From Bin87 sp965261195 (GTDB lineage: Bacteria > Chloroflexota > Dehalococcoidia > Lucifugimonadales > UBA3495): 64,000 nucleotides of DNA. Shown here in pieces: positions 50,788-58,730 of the stretch. A program made the position numbers and the translations under genes. The stretch is taken from NCBI GenBank assembly GCA_965261195.1, contig OZ253455.1:2976001-3040000 (forward strand), in the 5' to 3' direction. Positions within the stretch are counted from its first letter, which is position 1; each line of letters begins with the position of its first letter. The notes beneath the pieces are model-generated. The model worked only from the letters and a program-made list of their open reading frames with translations, had not been told where the DNA came from and did not search any database.

Positions 50788-51198
50788 ATGCCGGAGTGGA
50801 ACAAACCTTTGCCGAGTATCGTCGGCGAAACCCGACCCTTCTGGGATTCCTGCCGTCGCGGGCAGCTGGTCATCCAGCGGTGCGGCGATTGCAACGAATA
50901 CCAGTGGTATCCCCGCGGTATCTGCGCCAACTGCTGGAGCGAGAACATCCAGTGGGTGCAGTCCAGCGGCCGGGGCACCGTCTGGACCTACACAGTAACC
51001 CAGCAGAACCGCACCACCGGCTTCGCCGAAATGGTGCCCTACGTCCTGGCGCTGGTGGAACTGGAAGAAGGCGTCCGAATGTTCACCAACATCGTGGACT
51101 GTGATCCCGGGGATGTAGAAATCGGCATGGCCGTGGAAGTAACCTTCCAGACCGCAACACCGCAAATTAGCATTCCCTACTTCAAGCCGGCCGACTGA
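50788..51198 (+). CDS. Zn-ribbon/OB-fold (DUF35) protein
   Basis: 136 residues. Zinc ribbon CGDCNEYQWYPRGICANCW (two C-x2-C pairs) at about 31-49 followed by the OB fold SSGRGTVWTYTVTQQNRTTG, VPYVLALVELEEGVRMFTNI and EIGMAVEVTFQ. DUF35 proteins bind acyl-CoA and form a complex with thiolase-like partners, channelling or positioning the substrate. Its start is 2 bases after the thiolase-like stop, so the two are coupled. Confidence 0.92.
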   Translation: MPEWNKPLPSIVGETRPFWDSCRRGQLVIQRCGDCNEYQWYPRGICANCWSENIQWVQSSGRGTVWTYTVTQQNRTTGFAEMVPYVLALVELEEGVRMFTNIVDCDPGDVEIGMAVEVTFQTATPQISIPYFKPAD

Positions 51199-51221
51199 CC
51201 GGCGGTTACAACGCTAAAGAA

Positions 51222-51253
51222 AGCCCCGCCGAGCAAGCGTACCGGCGGGGTTT
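51222..51253 (+). terminator. intrinsic terminator after the DUF35 gene
   Basis: CCCCGCC (51224-51230) and GGCGGGG (51244-51250) flanked by AAAG and TTT. It closes the thiolase-like/DUF35 operon. Confidence 0.7.
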
Positions 51254-51302
51254 GGATTCTGGTTCACGTGGTGGCAGCAATAGCAAGATGGGGCCAGTCT
51301 GG

Positions 51303-52100
51303 TTAGCCATGCGAAAGGGTAATCTTATACCGGGCTGATTTCAGCAAGCGGATGCTGTTGTAATCTTTTGGGTCGTCAAACCCAAAATGCCAGAGATGGT
51401 ATTCGTCATTCTTTGTACGTTGGAAGAATAGCGTCGCCACTGGCTTTGTGGTGTGATTTTGCCACTGGCGAAACGGGTAATAGAGCTGTCTGATGATTGT
51501 ATTGGCGGCGGTTCCGTTTTTGGCTTCAATCAATATAACCTGGTTGGCTCCCTCATATCCGCCATCAACTTCCGTTTGCACACCGTCCACAGAAATCTGA
51601 AATTCCCCGACTACAAAATCGAACTTCGGTGTATATTTCCTACCGCGAATCGTGAGCACCAGCGAGTCGTCATTGGCGAAGTGCCGAATTAGACTCAGTG
51701 CATAAGCACGATCGAGGTGCTGCATTTCTGAGTTTCCTATTTCTGTTGTTTCCAGTAGGAATGGGAATTCGCTTCGGTACTCCTGCAAAGGAGATTGGAT
51801 AGGTGGCACATCGACGTATCCTTCCCCCTTGACGATGACGTAATACCTATTCATAACCGGCAAAATGAAAAGCCCCCGCTCACGAAAAGGCAAAGGACGG
51901 GACTCTCTGCTATCTTGCTTGCACAGTATCCGCACTTCCTTTTCGCTGGTACGCTGGAAATCTTGGCAGGCTACGGTTATCTGTTTCGCCGTTATCGGAA
52001 ACGGGGTTGCGTCAAAATCATGGTCATGGATTCCGTAGCGGTCGAAAATCACATTCCAGCTGGGGGTATGACCTGATTGAGAGGCTACGTTAAGAGTCAT
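51303..52100 (-). CDS. predicted type II restriction endonuclease (PD-(D/E)XK-like)
   Basis: 265 residues from the ATG at 52100; the upstream open frame overlaps the methyltransferase and is not used. Central and C-terminal segments include YTPKFDFVVGEFQISVDGVQ, TEVDGGYEGANQVILIEAKN and NTIIRQLYYPFRQWQN. The D...(G/Y)EG...VILIEAKNG block fits a PD-(D/E)XK nuclease core; the family (DUF6996/6997-like) is associated with methyltransferases. It starts 13 bases after the methyltransferase stop on the same strand. Specificity unknown. Confidence 0.82.
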   Translation of the reverse strand: MTLNVASQSGHTPSWNVIFDRYGIHDHDFDATPFPITAKQITVACQDFQRTSEKEVRILCKQDSRESRPLPFRERGLFILPVMNRYYVIVKGEGYVDVPPIQSPLQEYRSEFPFLLETTEIGNSEMQHLDRAYALSLIRHFANDDSLVLTIRGRKYTPKFDFVVGEFQISVDGVQTEVDGGYEGANQVILIEAKNGTAANTIIRQLYYPFRQWQNHTTKPVATLFFQRTKNDEYHLWHFGFDDPKDYNSIRLLKSARYKITLSHG

Positions 52101-52113
52101 CAGAAATTCTATC

Positions 52114-52998
52114 CTAATCGGCTGCGGGACGGTAGGTTTCGGGGGTTTCCAATAAGAGCGTTTGTCCGTATAGACTGATAGCCTCCGGATTGTAGATCGC
52201 ATCATCGCCGTTGGTTGTAATCGTGGACAATCGCTTGCAGCCGATGTCTGCATACTCCTCATCCCGCTCCACACCACAAAATCGCCTTCCGATCCTCAAT
52301 GCGGCGACCCCGGTTGCCGCAGTACCGGCGAACGGATCAAACACCAAATCCCCTGGGTTGGTGCTTGATCGTATGCAGCGATCAATCAGGGCCACCGGCT
52401 TTTGCGTCGGATGTTTGCCAAACTCCTTTTCGGCGCGCCCGGCGGCAGGAAACTGCCAAACACTTTTCATCTGCTTCCCGCCGTTCTCGGCTTTCATTTC
52501 ATGGTAATGGAAAGTGTACTTGTGCTTGCTGCCTTTGGGTGCTTTGGTTGCCCACAGAACGGTTTCGGTAGAGTGGGCAAAGCAACGGCATCCCAAATTC
52601 GGCGGGGGATTAGTTTTCTCCCACGTGATGTCATTGAGGATGCGAAAACCCAATTGCATCATCGCCATCCCCACGCTGAGATAAATATGCAGAGTGCCTG
52701 TAACCCAGATAGTCCCGGCCGGCTTCAAAATCCGGTGGCATTCTCTCAACCAGGCTAAGTTAAACTCGTGGTCGTTTTCTATCCCCTCGCTGCGGTCCCA
52801 TTCTCCTTTGTTGACGCTGACCCGCTTGCCGGCGACGCAGGTTGTGCCGTCATTGGAAAGCAGATACGGCGGGTCTGTCCAGATGCAATCCACGCTTTCC
52901 GGAGGCATTTCGGCCATCAGCAACAGGGAATCCCCGCAGTACAGCTTCGACTCGCCGTCAGCGGACTGCCAAGCTAGTTTAGGACTATCTACCATCAT
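52114..52998 (-). CDS. site-specific DNA methyltransferase (beta class)
   Basis: 294 residues from the ATG at 52998 (another Met follows directly). KLYCGDSLLLMAEMPPESVD leads to motif IV WTDPPYLLSNDGTT near 44-57; ITWEKTNPPPNLGCRCFAHS; AEKEFGKHPTQKPVALIDRC; and motif I at the C-terminal side, FDPFAGTAATGVAALRIGR. DPPY before FxGxx is the beta order, as in many N6-adenine or N4-cytosine enzymes. It overlaps the preceding 140-residue gene and is followed by the nuclease; the pair forms a type II R-M system. Confidence 0.93.
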   Translation of the reverse strand: MMVDSPKLAWQSADGESKLYCGDSLLLMAEMPPESVDCIWTDPPYLLSNDGTTCVAGKRVSVNKGEWDRSEGIENDHEFNLAWLRECHRILKPAGTIWVTGTLHIYLSVGMAMMQLGFRILNDITWEKTNPPPNLGCRCFAHSTETVLWATKAPKGSKHKYTFHYHEMKAENGGKQMKSVWQFPAAGRAEKEFGKHPTQKPVALIDRCIRSSTNPGDLVFDPFAGTAATGVAALRIGRRFCGVERDEEYADIGCKRLSTITTNGDDAIYNPEAISLYGQTLLLETPETYRPAAD

Positions 52999-53386
52999 TG
53001 GTCTGCTCCTCTTGCTGCCGACGCTCGGTCTGGAACTGCTCAATGACGGACGTACGCAACGCGTCTAAAACAGCTCGTCCGGCGGGCGTGTTCTCAAGGC
53101 TTTCAACTACCATTTCCGCCAACTCTTTCTGCAGATACAGCAGTTCATCAATCAACCGTCGTCCTGGGTCTGCGCCTGCGATGGCTCCATCGATTGCACT
53201 ATCGAATTCTTCCGGCTGTGTGACGGAATCTTCACGCAGATAACGGGGTTCGTAGTCTTCAAAACCCGAAGGTTTAGGGATGCCGGCGCTTCGTTCAATT
53301 TCTGCTAACGCGGCTTCTACTATTCCCCCGCGTACCAAATACGGATAAACGGGTTCTCGGGATCGGTCGGCTTCAACCATCAGCAT
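52985..53386 (-). CDS. hypothetical protein linked to R-M operon
   Basis: About 133 residues if the ATG at 53386 is used (a GTG at 53407 and ATG at 53380 are alternatives; none has a strong ribosome-binding site). PVYPYLVRGGIVEAALAEIE and DELLYLQKELAEMVVESLEN indicate a helical protein with a Glu-rich end (TERRQQEEQTNDGR). Its stop overlaps the methyltransferase start by 14 bases. Neither a controller-protein HTH nor a known family was seen. It could be an R-M accessory factor. Confidence 0.6.
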   Translation of the reverse strand: MLMVEADRSREPVYPYLVRGGIVEAALAEIERSAGIPKPSGFEDYEPRYLREDSVTQPEEFDSAIDGAIAGADPGRRLIDELLYLQKELAEMVVESLENTPAGRAVLDALRTSVIEQFQTERRQQEEQTNDGR

Positions 53387-53448
53387 TGTCCAAGGGTTTT
53401 GCCGCACTATACGAGATCAAAAAATCGATCGCAAGGCCATTCTGTCAG

Positions 53449-53715
53449 TCAGAAAATATCAGTATGTGTACCCGTTCCTCGCAGCGTGATGGTATCCCCA
53501 TCATCTTCCCAGACCAGCAGCCAATCCGGTTCGATATGACATTCCCAGAGCGGATACCAATTCCCAATCAGTTGGTGAGCGCGATGCCTGCGGTCTAGGG
53601 CTTCACCAGACAGCAGATTCGCAACAATGTTATCAATCTGATCAATGTCCTTCCCTCGCCGGCGAACTCGTCTCTCATCCCGTCGAAAGCGTGCGCTGGT
53701 GTGAAGCTCACGCAT
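53449..53715 (-). CDS. YafQ-family RelE-type toxin
   Basis: 88 residues. MRELHTSARFRRDERRVRRR, LLSGEALDRRHRAHQLIGNW and YPLWECHIEPDWLLVWEDDG followed by TLRGTGTHTDIF. H-x-L-x-G-x-W ... ECHI-x-PDWLL and the final T-G-(T/S)-H-x-DIF are YafQ signatures, including the catalytic His. Ribosome-dependent mRNA interferase. Its start overlaps the end of the antitoxin gene by eight bases. Confidence 0.92.
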   Translation of the reverse strand: MRELHTSARFRRDERRVRRRGKDIDQIDNIVANLLSGEALDRRHRAHQLIGNWYPLWECHIEPDWLLVWEDDGDTITLRGTGTHTDIF

Positions 53716-54295
53716 CTTTATTCAGGTCGGCACGCATTTCCGCTACGCTGGCATATTTCTTTATGCCTATACCGGCGCGCGCCTCCCGAATAGCCGCCTG
53801 TGTTTCCTCGTTGGGGATTTTTCCATAGGCGAGGCAGAGGAGGCAATCGTCGTGCAACGCCGTCCGTTCGTAGAATGTGGCGATGGCTTCCTCCGGCGTC
53901 ATTCCCATCTGTGCAAAAACCGTCTCGGCCTTTTGCGCTATCGCGGATTCGGGGTTCTTGGGGTCAAGGCCGGTTGGCGTGGCCGCTTTTGCTTCCATCC
54001 CACCAGCAGTGAAAGATTGCCCGGCAGTCTGGCTGACTTCCCACAAATCGGCCATCATTTCATCAACTATGATGTAGATGGCGATACTCTCCCGCGGTTC
54101 GTTAAAGGCCGGCAGAGATTCCGCATTGAGGGGTTTCCCCGCCCTGAGACTATCGCCGCGCAGCGCAGTCAGCTTGTAGAACATGGCGACGGCCGCATCA
54201 GGCGTCATTTTCACTCCCGCAAAAATCTCCTCGGCCTTTTGCACAACTTCGGGGTCGCGGTGGCGGGGAGCAATCCCGGTCTTCTTGCTGACCAT
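53708..54295 (-). CDS. RelB/DinJ-type antitoxin with two fused domains
   Basis: 195 residues, about twice the usual length. Copy 1: AEEIFAGVKMTPDAAVAMFY then KLTALRGDSLRAG (about 21-55). Copy 2: AETVFAQMGMTPEEAIATFY then ERTALHDDC...IPNEETQAAIRE (about 122-165). Both follow the ribbon-helix-helix RelB/DinJ pattern (A-x-x-F-x-x-(L/M)GMTP-x-x-A). The linker between them carries IAIYIIVDEMMADLWEVSQT. It neutralises the YafQ toxin downstream. A tandem, fused antitoxin is unusual; it could bind operator DNA without dimerising. Confidence 0.88.
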   Translation of the reverse strand: MVSKKTGIAPRHRDPEVVQKAEEIFAGVKMTPDAAVAMFYKLTALRGDSLRAGKPLNAESLPAFNEPRESIAIYIIVDEMMADLWEVSQTAGQSFTAGGMEAKAATPTGLDPKNPESAIAQKAETVFAQMGMTPEEAIATFYERTALHDDCLLCLAYGKIPNEETQAAIREARAGIGIKKYASVAEMRADLNKDA

Positions 54296-54367
54296 AATTC
54301 ACCTCTCTACTCTTGCCATTCTATCACCGGCCCCGAGCGCGCCTAGCAACTCCAAACCCCGGCAGCG

Positions 54368-54733
54368 CTATTTCTCCCACGCCCGCAGCCTTATCTCCTC
54401 GCTGGCGTCCATGTCGGCCTGGGCTGCTTCCGGTTCGTCATTGAACAGGTAGGACAGCGAGCGGCGCGAGTAGTAGTTATCGTCCGCCGGGTTGATGCGG
54501 ATGGCTTCGGTAAAGTCGGCAATGGATTGCGAATACTCGCCCACTTCGTACCAGGATATGCCCCGGTTGAACCAGGCATCGGCGTGGGCAGCGTCCAGCT
54601 CGATAGCCGCGGTGTAGTCGGCGATGGCGCGCTCGTAGACGCCGTTGCGACTGTAACGGTTGCCGCGATCGACGTACTCGGCGGCGGTGGTCGGCTCCGG
54701 CGGCGGTGTCGGCGCGGGGCGTCGTGTTGACAC
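54368..54733 (-). CDS. TPR-repeat protein (possibly truncated)
   Basis: 121 residues from a GTG at 54733; the open frame extends upstream into the SDR gene and cannot be real there. STRRPAPTPPPEPTTAAEY is a proline-rich lead, then two or three tetratricopeptide units: YVDRGNRYSRNGVYERAIAD, YTAAIELDAAHADAWFNRGI and YEVGEYSQSIADFTEAIRI. TPR proteins mediate protein contacts. The Pro-rich lead usually follows a lipoprotein signal, which is missing, so the 5' end has probably been lost to the SDR gene boundary 33 bases upstream. Confidence 0.6.
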   Translation of the reverse strand: MSTRRPAPTPPPEPTTAAEYVDRGNRYSRNGVYERAIADYTAAIELDAAHADAWFNRGISWYEVGEYSQSIADFTEAIRINPADDNYYSRRSLSYLFNDEPEAAQADMDASEEIRLRAWEK

Positions 54734-54765
54734 AGTGGTGTTATTTCCCAGCGGCGTGCATTTGG

Positions 54766-55557
54766 CTACATCACCGAGCGAACCAGGCCACCATCGACCA
54801 GCATGGTCGTGCCGGTCATGTAGCTGGAGCGGGTGGATGCCAGAAACGCCACCAGATAAGCCAGTTCTTTCGGTTCGCCGATGCGCTTCAAGGCCGTCTG
54901 CTCGGCGCGTTGGGACAGTGCGTCCTCCACTGGAATGCCCTGGGTGCGGGCGCGGTCTGCCACGTTTTCCATCATCCGCTCCGACATGATGCTGCCCGGG
55001 CAAACGTTGTTGATGAGGATGTTCTCGTGTCCCACGTCGTCAGCCAGGTTCTTCATAAAGCCGATGACACCCATGCGGGTGGCCGCCGACAGCGCCAGGT
55101 TGGGTATGGGGGTGTACACCGTGCTGGCCAGGATGTTGATGATGCGCCCGCCGCCCTGGGCCCTCAGATGCGGCAGCGCCTCGCGGGTCATGCGGGCAAA
55201 GAAAAACAGCGAACGGTTGGCCGACACCTGCCACAGGGCTTCGGTTGAATCCTTGGCGTAGGCTTGCGGCGGCCCGCCTGAGTTGTTCACCATAATGTCA
55301 ATTTGCCCGAAGTGCGCGGCAGTTTGGGCAACCAGATCCTGAATGGTGTCCTCGCGATCCAGGTCGCCGGCGAAGGTGAAAATATCGGCGCCGGTGGCTG
55401 CCCGAATCTCGTCGGCTGTCCTTTCAAGGTCCGATGCGGTGCGGGCACAGATGGCGACCCGCGCTCCCTCTTCTGCCAAAACCTCGGCGCAGGCGCGGCC
55501 CAGCCCCTTGCTGGCGCCGCCCACGATGGCGACCTTTCCGTTCAATTGCAAATCCAT
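54766..55557 (-). CDS. SDR family oxidoreductase, lacking the Tyr-x3-Lys pair
   Basis: 263 residues from the ATG at 55557, preceded by AGGAGG. Cofactor-binding GGASKGLGRACAEVLAEEG near 13-31 and NNSGGPP are standard. The catalytic region reads STVYTPIPNLALSAATRMGV; the expected Y-x-x-x-K is replaced by S-x-x-x-R, as in a known atypical SDR branch (LALSNxLR-type). It may be a binding protein or use alternative chemistry. The C-terminus SSYMTGTTMLVDGGLVRSVM is classical. The next gene on the strand is the TPR protein. Confidence 0.9.
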   Translation of the reverse strand: MDLQLNGKVAIVGGASKGLGRACAEVLAEEGARVAICARTASDLERTADEIRAATGADIFTFAGDLDREDTIQDLVAQTAAHFGQIDIMVNNSGGPPQAYAKDSTEALWQVSANRSLFFFARMTREALPHLRAQGGGRIINILASTVYTPIPNLALSAATRMGVIGFMKNLADDVGHENILINNVCPGSIMSERMMENVADRARTQGIPVEDALSQRAEQTALKRIGEPKELAYLVAFLASTRSSYMTGTTMLVDGGLVRSVM

Positions 55558-55715
55558 TCTGTAGCCTCCTGAGCTGCTGCCAGGGATTATAACAGGCGCT
55601 CCACCCACCACCACATTCGCACACATACGCACTTCGCGGCCGGGGCCGGAAGCGTCCGCCCCGGCCGGTTGGTGTATCGGGCACATCCCCCCGCACCCCT
55701 CACGCGTACCCACTT

Positions 55716-55888
55716 TGTCATTGCGAGCGCAGCGTGGCAATCTCATCTTTTGTCATTGCGAGCGTAGCGTGGCAATCTCATCTTTTGTCATTGCGAGCGT
55801 AGCGTGGCAATCTCGATGAGGTTGAACACACGTCGGCGAACGGCCGTTGCTACGACGACGAGATTGCCACGCTGCGCTCGCAATGACA
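55716..55888. mobile_element. MITE-like element copy 2 preceded by two single arms
   Basis: Two single arms (55716-55745, 55751-55780), then a complete element 55786-55888: arm TGTCATTGCGAGCGTAGCG, interior in inverted orientation (GGTTGAACACACGTCGGCGA), inverted arm CTGCGCTCGCAATGACA. The gap 55558-55952 contains nothing else. Confidence 0.75.
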
Positions 55889-55952
55889 GATTAAAATTGT
55901 ACGCGTGATCCCCGCGCCCAGGTTGCAGCCGTAGTGTACAATCGCCAGCATA

Positions 55953-56885
55953 ATGACGATGCCCGACGATGCCATCGCCCGCGATATCGAGGCCGCCGCT
56001 GTTCAGTTTGCCCGTGGCGCCGGCGCGTTGTTGTCCGAGCATTTTGGCCGCGCGCTGAGCGTGGAGTACAAGGACAAGGCTCAGCAAGACCCGGTTACCT
56101 CAGCAGACCAGGAAACCCAGGAATACCTGGTGAACCGGATTACCGAGCGGTTTCCGGAGCACGGTATTCTGGGCGAAGAGGACGATGCCGACGCCGATGG
56201 CGAAAAACGGGCGGCAGATTTCCTGTGGGTGCTCGACCCGCTGGACGGCACCACCAATTTTATGAACGGGTTGCCGGTTTACGCATCGTCCATTGGGGTG
56301 CTGTATCGCGGGCGACCACTGGTGGGAGCGGTTTTCATCCCGTGGCCAAGCGCGGGCGACGGGGTAGTGGTGCATTCGCGGGTCGGCGGCGGGGCGTTTC
56401 GCGATGGCGAGCCGGTATCGGTGTATCATACCGACCGGCTGCGCGGCGATCGCCTGGTCGGCCTGCCCGGCTCATTCGGCGCTTCGACGCGTATGGGCAA
56501 GGGACTGAAGGGCCAACCGCTGGGGCAACTGCGGGTTACGGGCAGTATCGCCTACGAGCTGGCGTTGACCGCGATGGGCGTGCTGCAGTTTGCCGTCATC
56601 GGCGCGCCGCGAATGTGGGATATGCTGGGCGGCGCAATCGCGGTGCAGGAAGCCGGCGGAACCGTGATGACGCGGTTGTCGGGCCGACGGCAGTGGCATC
56701 CGATGGATTCGCTGGTGCCCACCTGGGATGAACAGGCGCCGACGATGGCCGCTTTGCGAAAATGGGTAGCGCCGCTGGTGGCTGCCAACCCGACGCTGGC
56801 TCCGCTCATCGCCAACAACCTGCACCAACGCCGCCGGCCGTTGCGCCGGGTGGTGCGGAGGATTAAACGGACGTTGAGCCGGTGA
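55953..56885 (+). CDS. inositol monophosphatase family protein
   Basis: 310 residues. Metal-binding EHGILGEEDD near 70 and the family signature WVLDPLDGTTNFMNG near 93-107, with the late WDMLGGAIAVQEAGG near 225-239. Inositol or 3'-phosphoadenosine (CysQ-type) phosphatase; Mg-dependent, Li-sensitive. The assignment between inositol-1-phosphatase and CysQ is open, although ATP sulfurylase at the window's end would make a CysQ function interesting. The C-terminus has a basic tail RRRPLRRVVRRIKRTLSR of unusual length. Confidence 0.9.
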   Translation: MTMPDDAIARDIEAAAVQFARGAGALLSEHFGRALSVEYKDKAQQDPVTSADQETQEYLVNRITERFPEHGILGEEDDADADGEKRAADFLWVLDPLDGTTNFMNGLPVYASSIGVLYRGRPLVGAVFIPWPSAGDGVVVHSRVGGGAFRDGEPVSVYHTDRLRGDRLVGLPGSFGASTRMGKGLKGQPLGQLRVTGSIAYELALTAMGVLQFAVIGAPRMWDMLGGAIAVQEAGGTVMTRLSGRRQWHPMDSLVPTWDEQAPTMAALRKWVAPLVAANPTLAPLIANNLHQRRRPLRRVVRRIKRTLSR

Positions 56886-56934
56886 TTTCGCGGGGTACGT
56901 AATCCAAGCAGTCGGGCTACCCAAGTATCCTCGA

Positions 56935-57513
56935 TCACCACGGCGCCGCAAAAATGTCGGCCACGACAATGGCCAGGCCGGGAATCCGGCCGGTGGTGAG
57001 CGTCTCGCCGGATTGGTATAACACCTCTGTGGTGTAGTCGCCAACGCCAGCGCTGGTGGCCGGTTCGGTAAGCGCCAGCACGGTTTCCCGGTCTGAGTTT
57101 AGAATCCAGTATTCGGGAACACCATAACGGGCGTACAATTCCCGCTTGACTGCCAAATCGCGGGCCCGGTTGGACGGCGACAGGATTTCCACCACCAGAT
57201 CGGGGATTCCTTCGCACCCCCGGCTGGTAATAATATGCCGTCGCGCGACGCTGACATACAGTAAGTCCGGTTCGACCGTGCTGCTCTCGGACAAAATCAG
57301 GGCATAGGGAGAGCGATAAACACGCCCCAACCTTAGTGGCCTGATGCCATCCTTAATTAAATCTCCCAAATTGTCGCATACATCATGGTGTCTGGTATTG
57401 GGAGCAGCGGCCATCCGGTACAACACCCCGTCAATCAATTCCCACCGCTCACCCCCCGGCGTGGCGGCATAGTCGGCGTAGCTGTATTTCCCTTTCGGCT
57501 TTGCGGTTACCAT
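56935..57513 (-). CDS. Uma2 family protein
   Basis: 192 residues, complete. YSYADYAATPGGERWELIDG, VLYRMAAAPNTRHHDVC, EPDLLYVSVARRHIITS, GIPDLVVEILSPSNRARDLA, VKRELYARYGVPEYWILN: the classical Uma2 core PDLVVE-x-LSPSN ... K-x-x-LY-x-x-GVPEYW with D/E/K. The most canonical of the five Uma2 copies in this window. Predicted nuclease of unknown role. GGGGGAAG precedes the ATG. Minus strand, 26 bases after the threonine synthase stop. Confidence 0.9.
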   Translation of the reverse strand: MVTAKPKGKYSYADYAATPGGERWELIDGVLYRMAAAPNTRHHDVCDNLGDLIKDGIRPLRLGRVYRSPYALILSESSTVEPDLLYVSVARRHIITSRGCEGIPDLVVEILSPSNRARDLAVKRELYARYGVPEYWILNSDRETVLALTEPATSAGVGDYTTEVLYQSGETLTTGRIPGLAIVVADIFAAPW

Positions 57514-57539
57514 GACCTATACTTCCCCCGGCGTCCTTT

Positions 57540-58727
57540 CTACTCCCCGGGCCCCCGCAGTAAGTCCAGGTATTTGTACCCGGAGCCGGTGTTCAGCAGC
57601 ACCACTTCCTCGTCAGCCCCGATACTGCCGTCGGCGAGCAACCGTTCCAACCCAACCAGCGTCGCCGCACCCTCGGGGCAGGCGATGACTCCCTCAGCGG
57701 AGGCGAGACGGTACATGGCGTCGATCATATCGTCATCGCTGACGGCCAGCGCGCCGCCGCCGGTTTCGCGGATCGCCTGCAGGATAAGATAGTCGGCAAA
57801 GGGGCCGGGCACGCGCAGACCGTCGGCTTTGGTAGTTGCGTTGGGCCAGGCTTCGGCGGTGTCCGCGCCATCGTTCCAAGCCTTTACGATGGGCTGGCAC
57901 CCATCGGCCTGCACCGCGTAGAAGCGGGGCGGCGTGCCCTCAATCCAGCCCAGTTCGAGCAATTCCTGAAACCCTTTGTACATACCGATGATGCCCGTCC
58001 CGCCGCCCGTAGGATACACGATGGCGTCGGGCATACGCCAGCCGAGCTGCTGGGCTATCTCCAGGCCCATGGTCTTCTTGCCCTCAGCGCGGCACGGTTC
58101 TTTCAGTGTGGAGAGGTCAAACAAACCCTGCTCGGCGGCGATGCCCACCGCAATCCGCCCGGCGTCGCTGATGAGTCCATCAACCAGGTTCAGCTCGGAG
58201 CCGGCGACGATGGATTCCTTTTTGTTGGAGTCCGGAGCGTCCTGGGGCATGAACACCTTGACGGGAGCGCCGGCCCGGGCGCAGTAAGCCGCCGCCGCGC
58301 CGGCCGCATTCCCGGCCGAGGGCATAGTGAAGCCCCGCGCTCCCATCTCCCAGGCTTTGGACACGGCGGCGGCGATGCCGCGAGCCTTGAAGGTGCCGGT
58401 GGGATTCAGCCCTTCTTCCTTGATGAGCAGCCGGCGTATGCCGACTAGATCTGCCAGCTTTTTCGCATCCAGCAGCGGCGTACCACCCTCACCCAGAGTG
58501 ATCACGGCGTTGGGGTCGGACACCGGCAGCAATTCGTTAAACCGCCACATATTGGAGTCGCGGCGGTCGAAATCCGAGCGCGCAACCTCCCGGCGTAGAC
58601 GCGGCAGGTCGTAACGCACGAACAAAACTTTGCCGCAACATTCGCTGACCGTTGCCAAGCCATCGTAGGGCGCAGCGCTCCCGCACATGGTGCATTCCAG
58701 GTGGTCGATATAACTAAAAGGCGGCAT
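57540..58727 (-). CDS. thrC: threonine synthase
   Basis: 395 residues. An N-terminal zinc-ribbon-like lead (C-x2-C at about 12-15, C-C later near 30) precedes the PLP fold: LGEGGTPLLDAKKLADLVGI, the PLP lysine TGTFKARGIAAAVS near 112-125, AGNAAGAAAAYCARAGAP, and the glycine loop YPTGGGTGIIGMYKGFQELL. GTGSGYKYLDLL is the family end. It converts O-phosphohomoserine to threonine. The gene begins 3 bases after the NYN stop, so it appears to share a transcript with the NYN/HEPN-like genes. Confidence 0.93.
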   Translation of the reverse strand: MPPFSYIDHLECTMCGSAAPYDGLATVSECCGKVLFVRYDLPRLRREVARSDFDRRDSNMWRFNELLPVSDPNAVITLGEGGTPLLDAKKLADLVGIRRLLIKEEGLNPTGTFKARGIAAAVSKAWEMGARGFTMPSAGNAAGAAAAYCARAGAPVKVFMPQDAPDSNKKESIVAGSELNLVDGLISDAGRIAVGIAAEQGLFDLSTLKEPCRAEGKKTMGLEIAQQLGWRMPDAIVYPTGGGTGIIGMYKGFQELLELGWIEGTPPRFYAVQADGCQPIVKAWNDGADTAEAWPNATTKADGLRVPGPFADYLILQAIRETGGGALAVSDDDMIDAMYRLASAEGVIACPEGAATLVGLERLLADGSIGADEEVVLLNTGSGYKYLDLLRGPGE

Positions 58728-58730
58728 ACA

